DNA of 12,815 nucleotides, taken from the NCBI GenBank assembly GCA_900544995.1, contig UQXC01000058.1, forward strand, positions 1 to 12,815. The letters run 5' to 3'. Below, in pieces: positions 1-7,800 of this stretch (within the stretch, counting starts at the first letter, position 1; each line of letters begins with the position of its first letter). A program made the position numbers and the translations under genes. The notes under the pieces were generated by a model. It did not search any database. It was not told the origin of the DNA and worked only from the letters and a program-made list of their open reading frames with translations. This DNA comes from an uncultured Collinsella sp. Its GTDB lineage: Bacteria > Actinomycetota > Coriobacteriia > Coriobacteriales > Coriobacteriaceae.

Positions 1-998
1 TGATCGGCTGGCGCGACAAGCCGCTGGCCGTCGACCTGGGCGACCGCGTGCGCGCCCTGGGCTGCGCGCTCACCATGCAGGGCTCGGGCATTTCCAACGT
101 GGATATCGCCGGCATCGACATGCGCCTGGAAGAGGACGGCTTCATTACCATCGGCACCGGCGCCACCGATAACGGCATGGGCGTCGACACGATCCTGGCG
201 CAGATTGCCGCCGAGGAGCTGGGCGTGGAGAGTTCGATGATCGTGGTGCGCGGCGTGGACACCGACGTGTCGCCGTTCGACGCCGGCTCGTACGCGAGCT
301 CGGGTACGTACGTGACGGGCCTTGCCGCTAAGAACGCCGCGACCGAGCTGCGCGAGAAGATTTGCGTCAAGGCCGCCCAGATGTGGGATGTGGACGTCGC
401 CGATGTGGTCTTCGATGGCCAGTACGTGCGCCTGTCCGACGAGCGCGCCGCCCGCGAGCAGAACCGCTACCTCACGCTGCGCGACTTTGCCAACCTGTGC
501 GTCAAGAACATCGCGGGCGGCGACGCGCTCACCTCGCACGCCTCTGCCTGCCTGCCCGTTTCGCCTCCGCCGTTTATGGCCGGCATTGCCGAGGTCGAGG
601 TCGACAAGGCTACCGGCAAGGTGACCGTGGTGGACTATGCGGCGGCCGTCGATTGCGGTACCGTGATTAACGAGGCGCTCGCGCGCGTCCAAGCCGAGGG
701 CGGCATTGCCCAGGGAATCGGTCACGCGCTCTACGAGATCGTCGAGCACGACGACCGCGGCCGCCTGCGCACCGGCAACTTTATGAGCTACAAGTTGCCC
801 ACGCGCCTGGATATCGGCAGCATTCGCGTGGCCTTTGAGCCGAGCTACGAGCCGACGGGTCCGTTTGGCGCCAAGTCGATCGGTGAGGTCGTCATCAACA
901 CGCCGCTCGCCGCCGTGGCCTCGGCCGTGGCACACGCCACCGGCCACCAGGTTCGCTCACTGCCCATCACGCCCGAGAAAGCGCTGCTGGGGGAGTAG
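1..998 (+). CDS. Xanthine dehydrogenase-type molybdenum-binding subunit, C-terminal part (5' truncated by window)
   Basis: The reading frame is open from base 3 to the TAG at 996-998, so the gene starts before the window; the GTG at 48 is internal, not the start. The protein matches the C-terminal Mo-cofactor domain of the xanthine oxidase family, which hydroxylates purines or related heterocycles using water as oxygen donor and passes electrons to FeS/FAD partners. Visible signatures are DTDVSPFDAGSYASSGTY, VDCGTVINEALARVQAEGG, GIGHAL and GPFGAKSIGEVVINTP; the Glu in GAKSIGE is the family's catalytic base. The FeS and FAD partners must lie upstream or elsewhere. In the glycine loop that usually reads GQG, this protein has GMG (Met codon 177-179). 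The family assignment is firm but the substrate is not: nicotinate, purine and other hydroxylases share these motifs. A terminator follows 24 bases after the stop. Confidence 0.9.
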   Translation, partial: IGWRDKPLAVDLGDRVRALGCALTMQGSGISNVDIAGIDMRLEEDGFITIGTGATDNGMGVDTILAQIAAEELGVESSMIVVRGVDTDVSPFDAGSYASSGTYVTGLAAKNAATELREKICVKAAQMWDVDVADVVFDGQYVRLSDERAAREQNRYLTLRDFANLCVKNIAGGDALTSHASACLPVSPPPFMAGIAEVEVDKATGKVTVVDYAAAVDCGTVINEALARVQAEGGIAQGIGHALYEIVEHDDRGRLRTGNFMSYKLPTRLDIGSIRVAFEPSYEPTGPFGAKSIGEVVINTPLAAVASAVAHATGHQVRSLPITPEKALLGE

Positions 999-1022
999 CG
1001 GGTCAGCGAACAAGTCGTAATT

Positions 1023-1052
1023 GGCGGGGCGGGGCAACTCGCCCCGCCTTTT
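1023..1052 (+). terminator. Rho-independent terminator after the molybdenum hydroxylase gene
   Basis: GGCGGGGC (1023-1030) pairs with GCCCCGCC (1041-1048) as an 8-bp GC-rich stem with a 10-base loop. TTTT (1049-1052) follows directly. It separates the hydroxylase operon from the tRNA gene. Confidence 0.85.
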
Positions 1053-1110
1053 GCACTCGTGGTGAGGTCGTGAGCTTGTAAAAGGTGTGCGTGCGCTTGC
1101 CGTTCGTATC

Positions 1111-1119
1111 TGCTATCAT
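1111..1119 (+). promoter_or_regulatory. Probable extended -10 promoter of the tRNA-Leu gene
   Basis: TGC followed by TATCAT (1114-1119) fits an extended -10 box (TGN-TATAAT), 19 bases upstream of the mature tRNA 5' end. That spacing would give a short 5' leader for RNase P. No convincing -35 box lies at the usual distance, which fits the extended -10 type. Only the sequence match supports this. Confidence 0.4.
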
Positions 1120-1138
1120 TCCTAGTCTGTGCGCTCAT

Positions 1139-1222
1139 GCGGGCGTGGCGGAATTGGTAGACGCGCCAGATTTAGGTTCTGGTGGGATTCCCGTGAAGGT
1201 TCGAGTCCTTTCGCCCGCACCA
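1139..1222 (+). tRNA. tRNA-Leu, anticodon UAG, CCA encoded
   Basis: All arms can be folded. The acceptor stem GCGGGCG (1139-1145) pairs with CGCCCGC (1212-1218), followed by discriminator A1219 and encoded CCA 1220-1222. The anticodon stem is 1166-1170/1178-1182 with loop TTTAGGT and anticodon TAG (1173-1175), which reads leucine CUN codons. A long type-II variable arm lies around 1183-1194, as expected for Leu. The T arm is 1195-1199/1207-1211 with loop TTCGAGT. The D arm carries the usual GGTAGACGC pattern of bacterial tRNA-Leu. The gene stands alone, just upstream of tig. Confidence 0.97.
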
Positions 1223-1230
1223 ACGCATCT

Positions 1231-1260
1231 GCGTCGGCTTCGGCCGTCGCGACTCTTTGT
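1231..1260 (+). terminator. Candidate terminator downstream of tRNA-Leu, UUCG-tetraloop hairpin
   Basis: CGGC (1235-1238), the loop TTCG (1239-1242) and GCCG (1243-1246) form the very stable cUUCGg hairpin. GCG (1231-1233) and CGC (1248-1250) extend it across one T-T mismatch. The following GACTCTTTGTT is only loosely U-rich, so the element may terminate inefficiently and let transcription continue into tig, or may only mark the 3' end for processing. Confidence 0.4.
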
Positions 1261-1313
1261 TGCATAAAGGTACCAGCACCTCAGATAAGCTGGGCAGTAT
1301 GAGGAGGAACGTG

Positions 1314-2612
1314 TTGAACATCACCGCTTCTGACGTCAAGGACGCCAAGCTCACCGCTACGGTCACCATCCCGGCCGCCGACGTCGACGCCGCGATCAAG
1401 AAGGCTTACAAGGACACCGCCAAGAAGTACCGCTTCCCGGGCTTCCGTGCCGGCAAGGCCCCCCGTCCGGTCATCGACTCCGCTCTTGGCGCCGAGGCTA
1501 CCCTCGCTCAGGCCACCAACGACCTGATCGCCGCCAACGAGCCCGCCGTCCTCAACGAGCTGGACATCGTCCCCACCAAGAACGGTGACTACAAGGAGCT
1601 CGACCTCGCCAAGGATCACGAGGACTACACCTACACCGTCGAGTTCTCCCTGCGTCCTGCTGCTGAGCTCTCCTCCTTCGACGCTGTCGAGATCGAGATG
1701 CCTCCTGCGGAGGTCACCGAGTCCGAGATCAACAACCAGGTCGAGATGCTCCTCAACTACCGTGCCACCTTCGAGGACGTCGAGGGTCGCGCCGTCGAGG
1801 CTGACGACTATGTGACCGTCGACCTCAAGGCCGTCGAGAACGCCGACAACTTCGCCGCCGAGGGCCGCATGCTCATCGCCGGTAGCGACAGCAACCCCGC
1901 CGAGTTCAACGAGGCTCTGATTGGCGCCAACGTTGACGACGTCAAGTCCGTCACCTGGACCGACGAGGTCGAGGAGGGCGAGGAGGCCGAGACCCACACC
2001 GTCGAGGTCACCGTCAAGGGCATCAAGGTCCGCAACACCCCCGAGCTCACCGACGAGCTCGTCAAGTCCGACTTTGGCTTCGACAGCATCGACGCTATGC
2101 GCGACGCCATCAAGATCGAGATCGAGCAGGACAAGGCTTCCCGCCTCCCGGCCGAGAAGGAGAACCGTTGCGTCTCCGCTCTCGCCGAGCGCCTGCAGCT
2201 CGACGAGATGGATGCCGACTACGAGCAGTCCGTCTTTGAGGAGCTTGGCCAGAACTTCCTGTCCAACCTCGCTGCCCGCGGCATGACCCTGGACACCTGG
2301 CTGCCCGCTTCCGGTCTGACCATGGAGCAGTTCATCGGCGACCTTCACAAGCAGGCCAACGACGTTGCCCGTGAGTCCCTGGCTCTCGACGCCCTCGCCC
2401 GTGAGCTCAAGATTGAGGTCACCGAGGACGACATCAACGCCGAGTTCGAGAAGGCCGGCGTCAAGGACGTCGAGGCTTCCAAGGCCGAGTTCATCGCCGA
2501 TGGCCGTATGCCTGCCGTCCGCGAGTCCATCCGTCGCTCCAAGGCCGTCGACCACCTGGTCGAGAACGCCAAGGTGACCGAGGTCGACGAGACCGCCAAG
2601 GACGCCGAGTAA
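1314..2612 (+). CDS. tig: Trigger factor (ribosome-associated chaperone, FKBP-type PPIase)
   Basis: Trigger factor docks at the ribosomal exit tunnel and shields nascent chains. The N-terminal ribosome-binding domain carries GFRAGKAP at residues 43-50, the same numbering as in E. coli. The FKBP-like domain covers roughly 150-245, and the helical C-terminal chaperone arms follow. Length is 432 aa, equal to E. coli Tig. I chose TTG at 1314 because AGGAGG (1302-1307) then sits six bases upstream and the residue numbering fits the family. GTG 1311 and ATG 1299 are in-frame alternatives, but with ATG 1299 the AGGAGG would lie inside the gene. Codon use is strongly biased to AAG, GAC, GAG and CTC, typical of a highly expressed gene; the bias also leaves the opposite strand stop-free for the whole gene. 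It is followed by clpP and clpX, the usual neighbours. Confidence 0.95.
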   Translation: MNITASDVKDAKLTATVTIPAADVDAAIKKAYKDTAKKYRFPGFRAGKAPRPVIDSALGAEATLAQATNDLIAANEPAVLNELDIVPTKNGDYKELDLAKDHEDYTYTVEFSLRPAAELSSFDAVEIEMPPAEVTESEINNQVEMLLNYRATFEDVEGRAVEADDYVTVDLKAVENADNFAAEGRMLIAGSDSNPAEFNEALIGANVDDVKSVTWTDEVEEGEEAETHTVEVTVKGIKVRNTPELTDELVKSDFGFDSIDAMRDAIKIEIEQDKASRLPAEKENRCVSALAERLQLDEMDADYEQSVFEELGQNFLSNLAARGMTLDTWLPASGLTMEQFIGDLHKQANDVARESLALDALARELKIEVTEDDINAEFEKAGVKDVEASKAEFIADGRMPAVRESIRRSKAVDHLVENAKVTEVDETAKDAE

Positions 2613-2688
2613 TTCTCGCCGCCTTGCCCGCGAGCGCATGCGTGCGCCCGTGATGGGGTAAAGTTATACACCGATTATCCGGTAGCTT

Positions 2689-2732
2689 CGTACGGTGCCA
2701 GCCAATGCATAGCATGCGGGCACCGTACGTTT
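2689..2732 (+). terminator. Strong hairpin between tig and clpP: terminator or leader element
   Basis: CGTACGGTGCC (2689-2699) pairs perfectly with GGCACCGTACG (2719-2729), an 11-bp stem. The 19-base loop holds a smaller GCAT/ATGC hairpin (2707-2710/2714-2717). Only TTTA follows, so it is a weak terminator at best. It could end the tig transcript, or act in the clpP leader if a promoter lies upstream (for example near TTATAC 2664-2669). The two roles cannot be told apart from sequence. Confidence 0.5.
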
Positions 2733-2775
2733 ATCTAGAACCAATTTGGTCCGCAAGAGAGAAATGGAGATGCGT

Positions 2776-3396
2776 ATGATCGCAAAGTTCGATTCCGCCC
2801 TCGTGCCATACGTTATCGAGCAGACGCCGCGCGGCGAGCGCAGCTACGATATCTATTCGCGCCTGCTCAACGACCGCATCATCTTCTTGGGCGAGGAGAT
2901 CAACTCCGTAAGCGCCAACCTGGTCGTTGCCCAGCTGCTGCATCTTGAGAGCCAGGATGCCGAGAAGGATATCTCGCTCTACATCAATTCGCCCGGTGGC
3001 GAGGTCTACTCCGGCCTGGCGATTCTTGACACCATGAACTTCATCAAGCCGCAGGTCTCCACCATCTGCGTCGGTATGGCCGCGTCCATGGCTGCCGTGC
3101 TGCTTTCGGCCGGCGCCAAGGGTAAGCGCTTTTGCCTGCCGCACTCCAAGGTCATGATTCACCAGCCCAGCGGCGGTGCCCAGGGTCAGCAGACCGAGAT
3201 CGAGATCGTGGCCGAGGAGATCAAGAAGACTCGCCGCGAGCTCAACCAGATTCTGTCCGACGCCTCGGGCCAGCCCATCGAGAAGGTCCAGGCCGACACC
3301 GAGCGCGACAACTACCTGACCGCTGCCGAGGCCCTCGACTACGGCCTGATCGACCGTATCGTCACCTCGCGCGACCTCGCCGCGAAGGACGCCTAG
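2776..3396 (+). CDS. clpP: ATP-dependent Clp protease proteolytic subunit ClpP
   Basis: ClpP is a serine peptidase that forms a double-heptamer chamber and degrades proteins unfolded by ClpX or ClpC. The catalytic triad is Ser104 (in GMAASM), His129 (in MIHQP) and Asp178 (in TERDNYL); the spacings of 25 and 49 residues equal those of E. coli ClpP. SPGGEVYSGLAI and HQPSGGAQGQ are also family signatures. The 206-aa length is normal. I chose ATG 2776 because GGAG (2766-2769) lies six bases upstream; ATG 2770, ATG 2764 and TTG 2746 are in-frame alternatives adding 2 to 10 residues. clpX begins one base after the stop, so the two are co-translated. Many actinobacteria carry two clpP genes; only one is visible here. 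Confidence 0.97.
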   Translation: MIAKFDSALVPYVIEQTPRGERSYDIYSRLLNDRIIFLGEEINSVSANLVVAQLLHLESQDAEKDISLYINSPGGEVYSGLAILDTMNFIKPQVSTICVGMAASMAAVLLSAGAKGKRFCLPHSKVMIHQPSGGAQGQQTEIEIVAEEIKKTRRELNQILSDASGQPIEKVQADTERDNYLTAAEALDYGLIDRIVTSRDLAAKDA

Positions 3397-3397
3397 G

Positions 3398-4804
3398 ATG
3401 GCCGGTAACATGCAGGACAACTTTGACGAGAACGGCAACCCCATCCGCTGCTCCTTCTGCGGAAAAGAGCAGGGCCAGGTCCGTCGCCTCGTAAAGGGCC
3501 CGACCAACATCTTTATCTGTGACGAGTGCGTCGCCGCCTGTTCCGAGATTCTGGAGGAGTCGCTGGCTTCGGACTTTATGGACGCTGCCCGCAACGGCAA
3601 GCTGCCGGGCTTCCTCAACGACCATGGTCAGTCTGCATCCCAGCCCGCCATGGACCCCGAGACCGAGGGCTTTGAGCTCGAGGACGACCGCCAGGTCATC
3701 ACGCACGTGCCGACGCCGCACGAGATCTATGACGAGCTTTCGGCCTATGTTATGGGCCAGGAGGACGCCAAGCGTGCCATGTCGGTTGCCGTGTACAACC
3801 ATTACCGCCGCGTGATCGAGGGTGGCGCTGCGCTTTCGGCCTTTGACGACGGCTTGGATTCGCAGCTCGACGATGATATGGACGAGGTGGAGCTCGCCAA
3901 GTCCAACATTTTGCTGCTCGGTCCCACCGGTACCGGTAAGACCCTGCTCGCCCAGACGCTTGCGCGCATCCTCGAGGTGCCGTTTGCCATCGCCGACGCC
4001 ACCGCGCTTACCGAGGCAGGTTACGTGGGCGAGGATGTGGAGAACATCCTGCTCAAGCTTATCAACGCCGCCGATGGCGATATCGAGCGCGCGCAGGTTG
4101 GCATTATCTACGTGGATGAGATCGACAAGATTGCCCGCAAGGCCGAGAACCTTTCCATTACCCGCGATGTTTCGGGCGAGGGCGTTCAGCAGGCGCTGCT
4201 TAAGATTCTTGAGGGCACGGTGGCAAGCGTTCCGCCCACCGGTGGCCGTAAGCATCCCCAGCAGGAGCTGCTGCAGATCGACACGACCAACATCCTGTTC
4301 ATCTGCGGCGGTGCCTTTGTGGGCCTGGACAAGATCATCGCCGACCGCGTGGGCAACAAGGGTGTGGGCTTTAACTCCGAGATCGCCGGCCCCACCTCGG
4401 TCGACGAGAACGACCTGCTGCGTCAGGTGCTCCCGCAGGACCTCAACGCCTTTGGCATGATCCCCGAGTTCGTGGGACGTACGCCCGTCGTCACCCAGAC
4501 ACAGGCGCTCGACGAGGACGATCTGGTGTCAATCCTGACCGAGCCCAAGAACGCCGTGGTGCGTCAGTACCGCAAGATGTTCCAGCTCGAGGACGTTGAG
4601 CTTGAGTTTGAGGACGCCGCCCTGCACGAGATCGCCCGCATGGCGCTTGCCCGCAAGACCGGCGCCCGCGGTCTGCGCTCTATCTGCGAGGACGTGCTGC
4701 AGCAGACGATGTTTGACCTCCCCAGCGAGGAAGGCGTAGCCAAGGTCGTCGTGACCGAAGCCTCCGTAAAGGGCGAAGAACAACCCCAGCGCATCTACGG
4801 CTAA
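3398..4804 (+). CDS. clpX: ATP-dependent Clp protease ATP-binding subunit ClpX
   Basis: ClpX is a hexameric AAA+ unfoldase that delivers tagged substrates to ClpP. The N-terminal zinc-binding domain has Cys18, Cys21, Cys41 and Cys44. Walker A is GPTGTGKT (175-182) and Walker B is IIYVDEID with Asp240-Glu241. The pore-1 loop is GYVG (208-211), the RKH loop is at 284-286, and the ClpP-docking IGF-type loop reads VGF (323-325). Sensor 2 is GARGLR (422-427). At 468 aa it is somewhat longer than E. coli ClpX (424). The extra length lies in the linker after the zinc domain and in an Asp-rich insert at about 145-165, just before Walker A. The start is ATG 3398, with GAAGGA (3384-3389) eight bases upstream inside the end of clpP. 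A strong terminator follows. Confidence 0.97.
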   Translation: MAGNMQDNFDENGNPIRCSFCGKEQGQVRRLVKGPTNIFICDECVAACSEILEESLASDFMDAARNGKLPGFLNDHGQSASQPAMDPETEGFELEDDRQVITHVPTPHEIYDELSAYVMGQEDAKRAMSVAVYNHYRRVIEGGAALSAFDDGLDSQLDDDMDEVELAKSNILLLGPTGTGKTLLAQTLARILEVPFAIADATALTEAGYVGEDVENILLKLINAADGDIERAQVGIIYVDEIDKIARKAENLSITRDVSGEGVQQALLKILEGTVASVPPTGGRKHPQQELLQIDTTNILFICGGAFVGLDKIIADRVGNKGVGFNSEIAGPTSVDENDLLRQVLPQDLNAFGMIPEFVGRTPVVTQTQALDEDDLVSILTEPKNAVVRQYRKMFQLEDVELEFEDAALHEIARMALARKTGARGLRSICEDVLQQTMFDLPSEEGVAKVVVTEASVKGEEQPQRIYG

Positions 4805-4827
4805 AACCTGTCAAAACGTTTTTGTCG

Positions 4828-4864
4828 ATAGCCTCCGACCACCCACGGTCGGAGGCTATTTTAT
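4828..4864 (+). terminator. Rho-independent terminator of the tig-clpP-clpX block
   Basis: The arms 4828-4840 and 4847-4859 form a perfect 13-bp stem (core GCCTCCGACC with GGTCGGAGGC) with a 6-base loop ACCCAC and a TTTTAT tail. It begins 24 bases after the clpX stop and isolates the Clp genes from valS. Confidence 0.93.
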
Positions 4865-4955
4865 ATATACGCAATAACCCCAACTACCTGTGTTATTCTG
4901 TGTGTTTGTTTAAGCCAAAGCGAAGTCAATTCAGACTGAAGTAATCGATACCTAA

Positions 4956-5068
4956 GGTGTGTCCGCCTGCTTGGTTTTCGTAGATTCCGCACGAGCCGAA
5001 GAGCACTTAATGTGCTCTTCGTGCGAGCCAGGACCTGACCGAGCGAAAACCAAGCAGGCGGACACGCC
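4956..5068 (-). repeat. Nested-hairpin element, copy 1, in the valS leader
   Basis: The outer arms 4959-4980 and 5044-5065 are perfectly complementary over 22 bp, extended to 25 by 4956-4958 with 5066-5068 (one G-U pair). Inside, CGCAC (4988-4992) pairs with GTGCG (5021-5025). The innermost stem GAAGAGCAC (4998-5006)/GTGCTCTTC (5012-5020) closes on the loop TTAAT. Read on the minus strand, the tip AGCACATTAAGTGCT, the block GTCCTG and the block CGTGCGGAA recur in the second copy at 7801-7909, so I give it minus orientation. It ends 20 bases before the valS ATG and about 8 before its Shine-Dalgarno. The 4865-4955 stretch upstream shows only a possible extended -10 (TGT-TATTCT, 4891-4899). No T-box motif is visible. 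Confidence 0.85.
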
Positions 5069-5088
5069 GGCGGGACAGGGAGAGATAT

Positions 5089-7785
5089 ATGGAAGAGATG
5101 CCCAAGAACTACGATCCGTCGACCAACGAGCCGGCGATCCTGCAGAAGTGGCTCGACGGCGGCTACTACAAGCGCCGCGAGGGCGTGGGCGACTGCACCG
5201 TCACCATTCCGCCTCCCAACGTGACCGGCAAGCTCCACATGGGCCACGCTACCGACGACTCCATCCAGGACGCCATCATCCGTATGGCCCGCATGCGCGG
5301 CAAGTCCACGCGCTGGGTGCTCGGCACCGATCACGCCGGTATCGCCACGCAGACCAAGGTCGACAAGAAACTCAAGAGCGAGGGCATCAGCCGCCTGGAG
5401 ATTGGTCGCGACAAGTTTGTCGACGCTTGCTGGGATTGGACCCACGAGTACGGCGGCATCATCGTCGAGCAGATCAAGCGTATGGGCTGCTCCGTCGATT
5501 TCGATAACGAGCGCTTCACTATGGACGAGGACTATGCCCAGGCCGTGCGTAAGGTCTTCTGCGACTGGTACCACGACGGCCTGATCTACCGTGGCAAGCG
5601 CATCGTCAACTGGTGCCCCAACTGCACCACCGCCATTTCGGACGACGAGGCCGAGTACAAGGACGAGAAGGGCCACCTGTGGCACCTGCGCTACCCGCTG
5701 ACCGAGCCGGTCAACGGCCAGGACTACATCGTCGTCGCCACCACGCGCCCCGAGACCATGCTCGGCGACACGGGCGTCGCCGTCTCCCCGAAGGATCCCG
5801 AGAAGGCCGCCTTCGTGGGTAAGACCGTCATGCTGCCGATCGTCAACCGCGAGATCCCCATCTTTGAGGATTGGCATGTCGACGCCAACTTTGGCTCCGG
5901 CTTCGTCAAGGTCACCCCGGCCCACGACCCCAACGACTACGCCATGGGTCAGGCCCACGACCTGCCGCAGATCAATATCTTCGATGAGCACGCGGTGGTT
6001 GTTGAGGGCTACGGCGAGTTCACCGGCATGAACCGCGACGAGTGCCGCGAGGCCGTCATCAAGTGGTTCGAGGAGCACGACCTGCTCGACCATGTCGAAG
6101 AGCTCGACCACTCCGTCATGCACTGCTACCGTTGCGATGCCGCCCTGGAGCCGTGGCTGTCTGAGCAGTGGTTTGTGGCCGTCGACAAGCTCAAGGGGCC
6201 GGCGCTCGACGCCGTCAACTCCGGCAAGGTCACCTTCCACCCCGCGCGCTGGACGCAGACCTACACCACCTGGATGGAGAACCTTAAGGACTGGTGCATC
6301 AGCCGCCAGCTTTGGTGGGGCCACCGCATCCCCGTGTTCTACTGCGAGGACTGCGGCTGGGAGGACGCCCTTACCGAGGACACCGACGTGTGCCCCAAGT
6401 GCGGCGGCCATCACGTGCATCAGGACGAGAACGTGCTGGACACCTGGTTCAGCTCGCAGCTGTGGACCTTTGCCACGCAGGGCTGGCCGCAAAAGCCGGA
6501 GCTGCTCGAGGGCCATCACCCCACGACGGCGCTCGTCACCGCGCGCGACATCATCGCGCTGTGGGTCGCCCGCATGGTCATGAGCTCGCTGTACTTCCTG
6601 GACGAGGTACCGTTTAAGGACGTCGTCATTTACCCGACGATCCTGGCTAAGGACGGCAGCCGCATGTCCAAGTCTAAGGGCAACGGCGTTGACCCCATGG
6701 ACCTCATTGGCATGTACGGTGCCGACGCCATGCGTTACAACCTGCTTACGCTGTGCACCAACAACCAGGACGTCAAGTTCGACGCGAACATCGATAAGAA
6801 GACCAAGAAGCTCATCGACAGCCCGCGCACCGAGCAGGCCAAGTCGTTTGTGACCAAGATCTGGAACGCCAGCCGCTTCCTGCTCATGAACATGGAGGGC
6901 TACACGCCCGGCGAGCCCGTCGTTGAGACGCCGGCCGACGCCTGGATGTTCAGCCGCCTGGCCAAGGCCGTCAAGATGGTCACCGAGGGTATTGAGAACT
7001 ACACCTTTGGCGACATGGCCCGCGGCTTGCAGCAGTTCTTCTGGAACGAGGTCTGCGACTGGTACGTCGAGGTCACCAAGGCCCGCCTGAAGGGCGAGAG
7101 CCGTCTGCAGGCCCAGCGCAACCTGATTTTTGTGCTCGACACCTCCATTCGCCTGATGCACCCGCTTATGCCGTTTGTTACCGAGGAGATCTGGGACAAC
7201 ATGCCGGCGAGCGTGCTCGACCTGGACGCCGAGGGCAACGTGGACCGCGCCGAGGCGCTCATGATTGCCAAGTGGCCCGAGCCCGCCGAATACGCCAAGT
7301 ATGTTGACGAGGACGCCGAGCGCGCGTTTGAGCTGTGCCGCGCCGTCGTTTCCGCTGCCCGTGCCACGCGTTCGCGCTATCGCTTGAGCCCCAAGGCCGA
7401 GCTCGACGTGGTCGTGCGCGCCGGTGCCGAGGATATCGAGAAGCTCGAGAGCCTGCGTTCCACGATTGAGCCGCTGGCGAACACCGCTTCGTTGGTCATG
7501 GGCACCGACGTCGAGAAGCCGGCTGCGAGCATCGCCGTGGTCGACAGCGGCGTCGAGGTCTTTGTGGTGCTCGAGGGCAAGGTTGATCTTTCGGCCGAGA
7601 AGGCACGCCTGGAGAAGGAGATCGCCGCGGCTCAGAAGGAGCTCGCCGGCTGCGAGAAGACGCTGGCCAACGAGGGCTTTGTGGCTAAGGCCGCGCCCGC
7701 GGTGGTCCAGAAGAAGAGGGACCGTGCGGCTGAGCTCAAGGAGATCCTGGTGGCGCTGACTGCTCAGGTTGCTGACTTCTCGTAG
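5089..7785 (+). CDS. valS: Valyl-tRNA synthetase (valine--tRNA ligase)
   Basis: This class Ia synthetase charges tRNA-Val and edits mischarged threonine. The HIGH-type motif is HMGH (50-53) in PPPNVTGKLHMGH, and the KMSKS-type motif is MSKSK (526-530). The CP1 editing domain shows TTRPETMLGDTG from residue 218. A zinc-ribbon insert has Cys419, Cys422, Cys435 and Cys438. LDTWFSSQLW and the anticodon-binding domain follow. The last 70 residues or so form the ValRS-specific coiled coil (LSAEKARLEKEIAAAQKELAG). The 898-aa length is normal. ATG 5089 has GGGAG (5078-5082) six bases upstream. The gene is monocistronic in appearance: a clpX terminator lies before it and a terminator after it. Both flanks carry the same family of nested-hairpin element, and copy 1 sits in its probable 5' leader. 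Confidence 0.97.
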   Translation: MEEMPKNYDPSTNEPAILQKWLDGGYYKRREGVGDCTVTIPPPNVTGKLHMGHATDDSIQDAIIRMARMRGKSTRWVLGTDHAGIATQTKVDKKLKSEGISRLEIGRDKFVDACWDWTHEYGGIIVEQIKRMGCSVDFDNERFTMDEDYAQAVRKVFCDWYHDGLIYRGKRIVNWCPNCTTAISDDEAEYKDEKGHLWHLRYPLTEPVNGQDYIVVATTRPETMLGDTGVAVSPKDPEKAAFVGKTVMLPIVNREIPIFEDWHVDANFGSGFVKVTPAHDPNDYAMGQAHDLPQINIFDEHAVVVEGYGEFTGMNRDECREAVIKWFEEHDLLDHVEELDHSVMHCYRCDAALEPWLSEQWFVAVDKLKGPALDAVNSGKVTFHPARWTQTYTTWMENLKDWCISRQLWWGHRIPVFYCEDCGWEDALTEDTDVCPKCGGHHVHQDENVLDTWFSSQLWTFATQGWPQKPELLEGHHPTTALVTARDIIALWVARMVMSSLYFLDEVPFKDVVIYPTILAKDGSRMSKSKGNGVDPMDLIGMYGADAMRYNLLTLCTNNQDVKFDANIDKKTKKLIDSPRTEQAKSFVTKIWNASRFLLMNMEGYTPGEPVVETPADAWMFSRLAKAVKMVTEGIENYTFGDMARGLQQFFWNEVCDWYVEVTKARLKGESRLQAQRNLIFVLDTSIRLMHPLMPFVTEEIWDNMPASVLDLDAEGNVDRAEALMIAKWPEPAEYAKYVDEDAERAFELCRAVVSAARATRSRYRLSPKAELDVVVRAGAEDIEKLESLRSTIEPLANTASLVMGTDVEKPAASIAVVDSGVEVFVVLEGKVDLSAEKARLEKEIAAAQKELAGCEKTLANEGFVAKAAPAVVQKKRDRAAELKEILVALTAQVADFS

Positions 7786-7800
7786 ATCTTACTGAGGGGC

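Noticed and set aside
1281..2639. 452-codon open frame antisense to tig
   Set aside because: It is a by-product of the extreme codon bias of tig. The product is a low-complexity Leu/Val/Gly/Asp string with no motif.
4865..5088. T-box riboswitch upstream of valS
   Set aside because: I looked for the conserved T-box sequence and an antiterminator/terminator pair. None is present; the structure there is the nested palindrome.
4861..7161. 766-codon open frame antisense to valS
   Set aside because: Same cause, over a gene with all ValRS signatures. The antisense product has no recognisable domain and its frame runs through the copy-1 palindrome and the clpX terminator.
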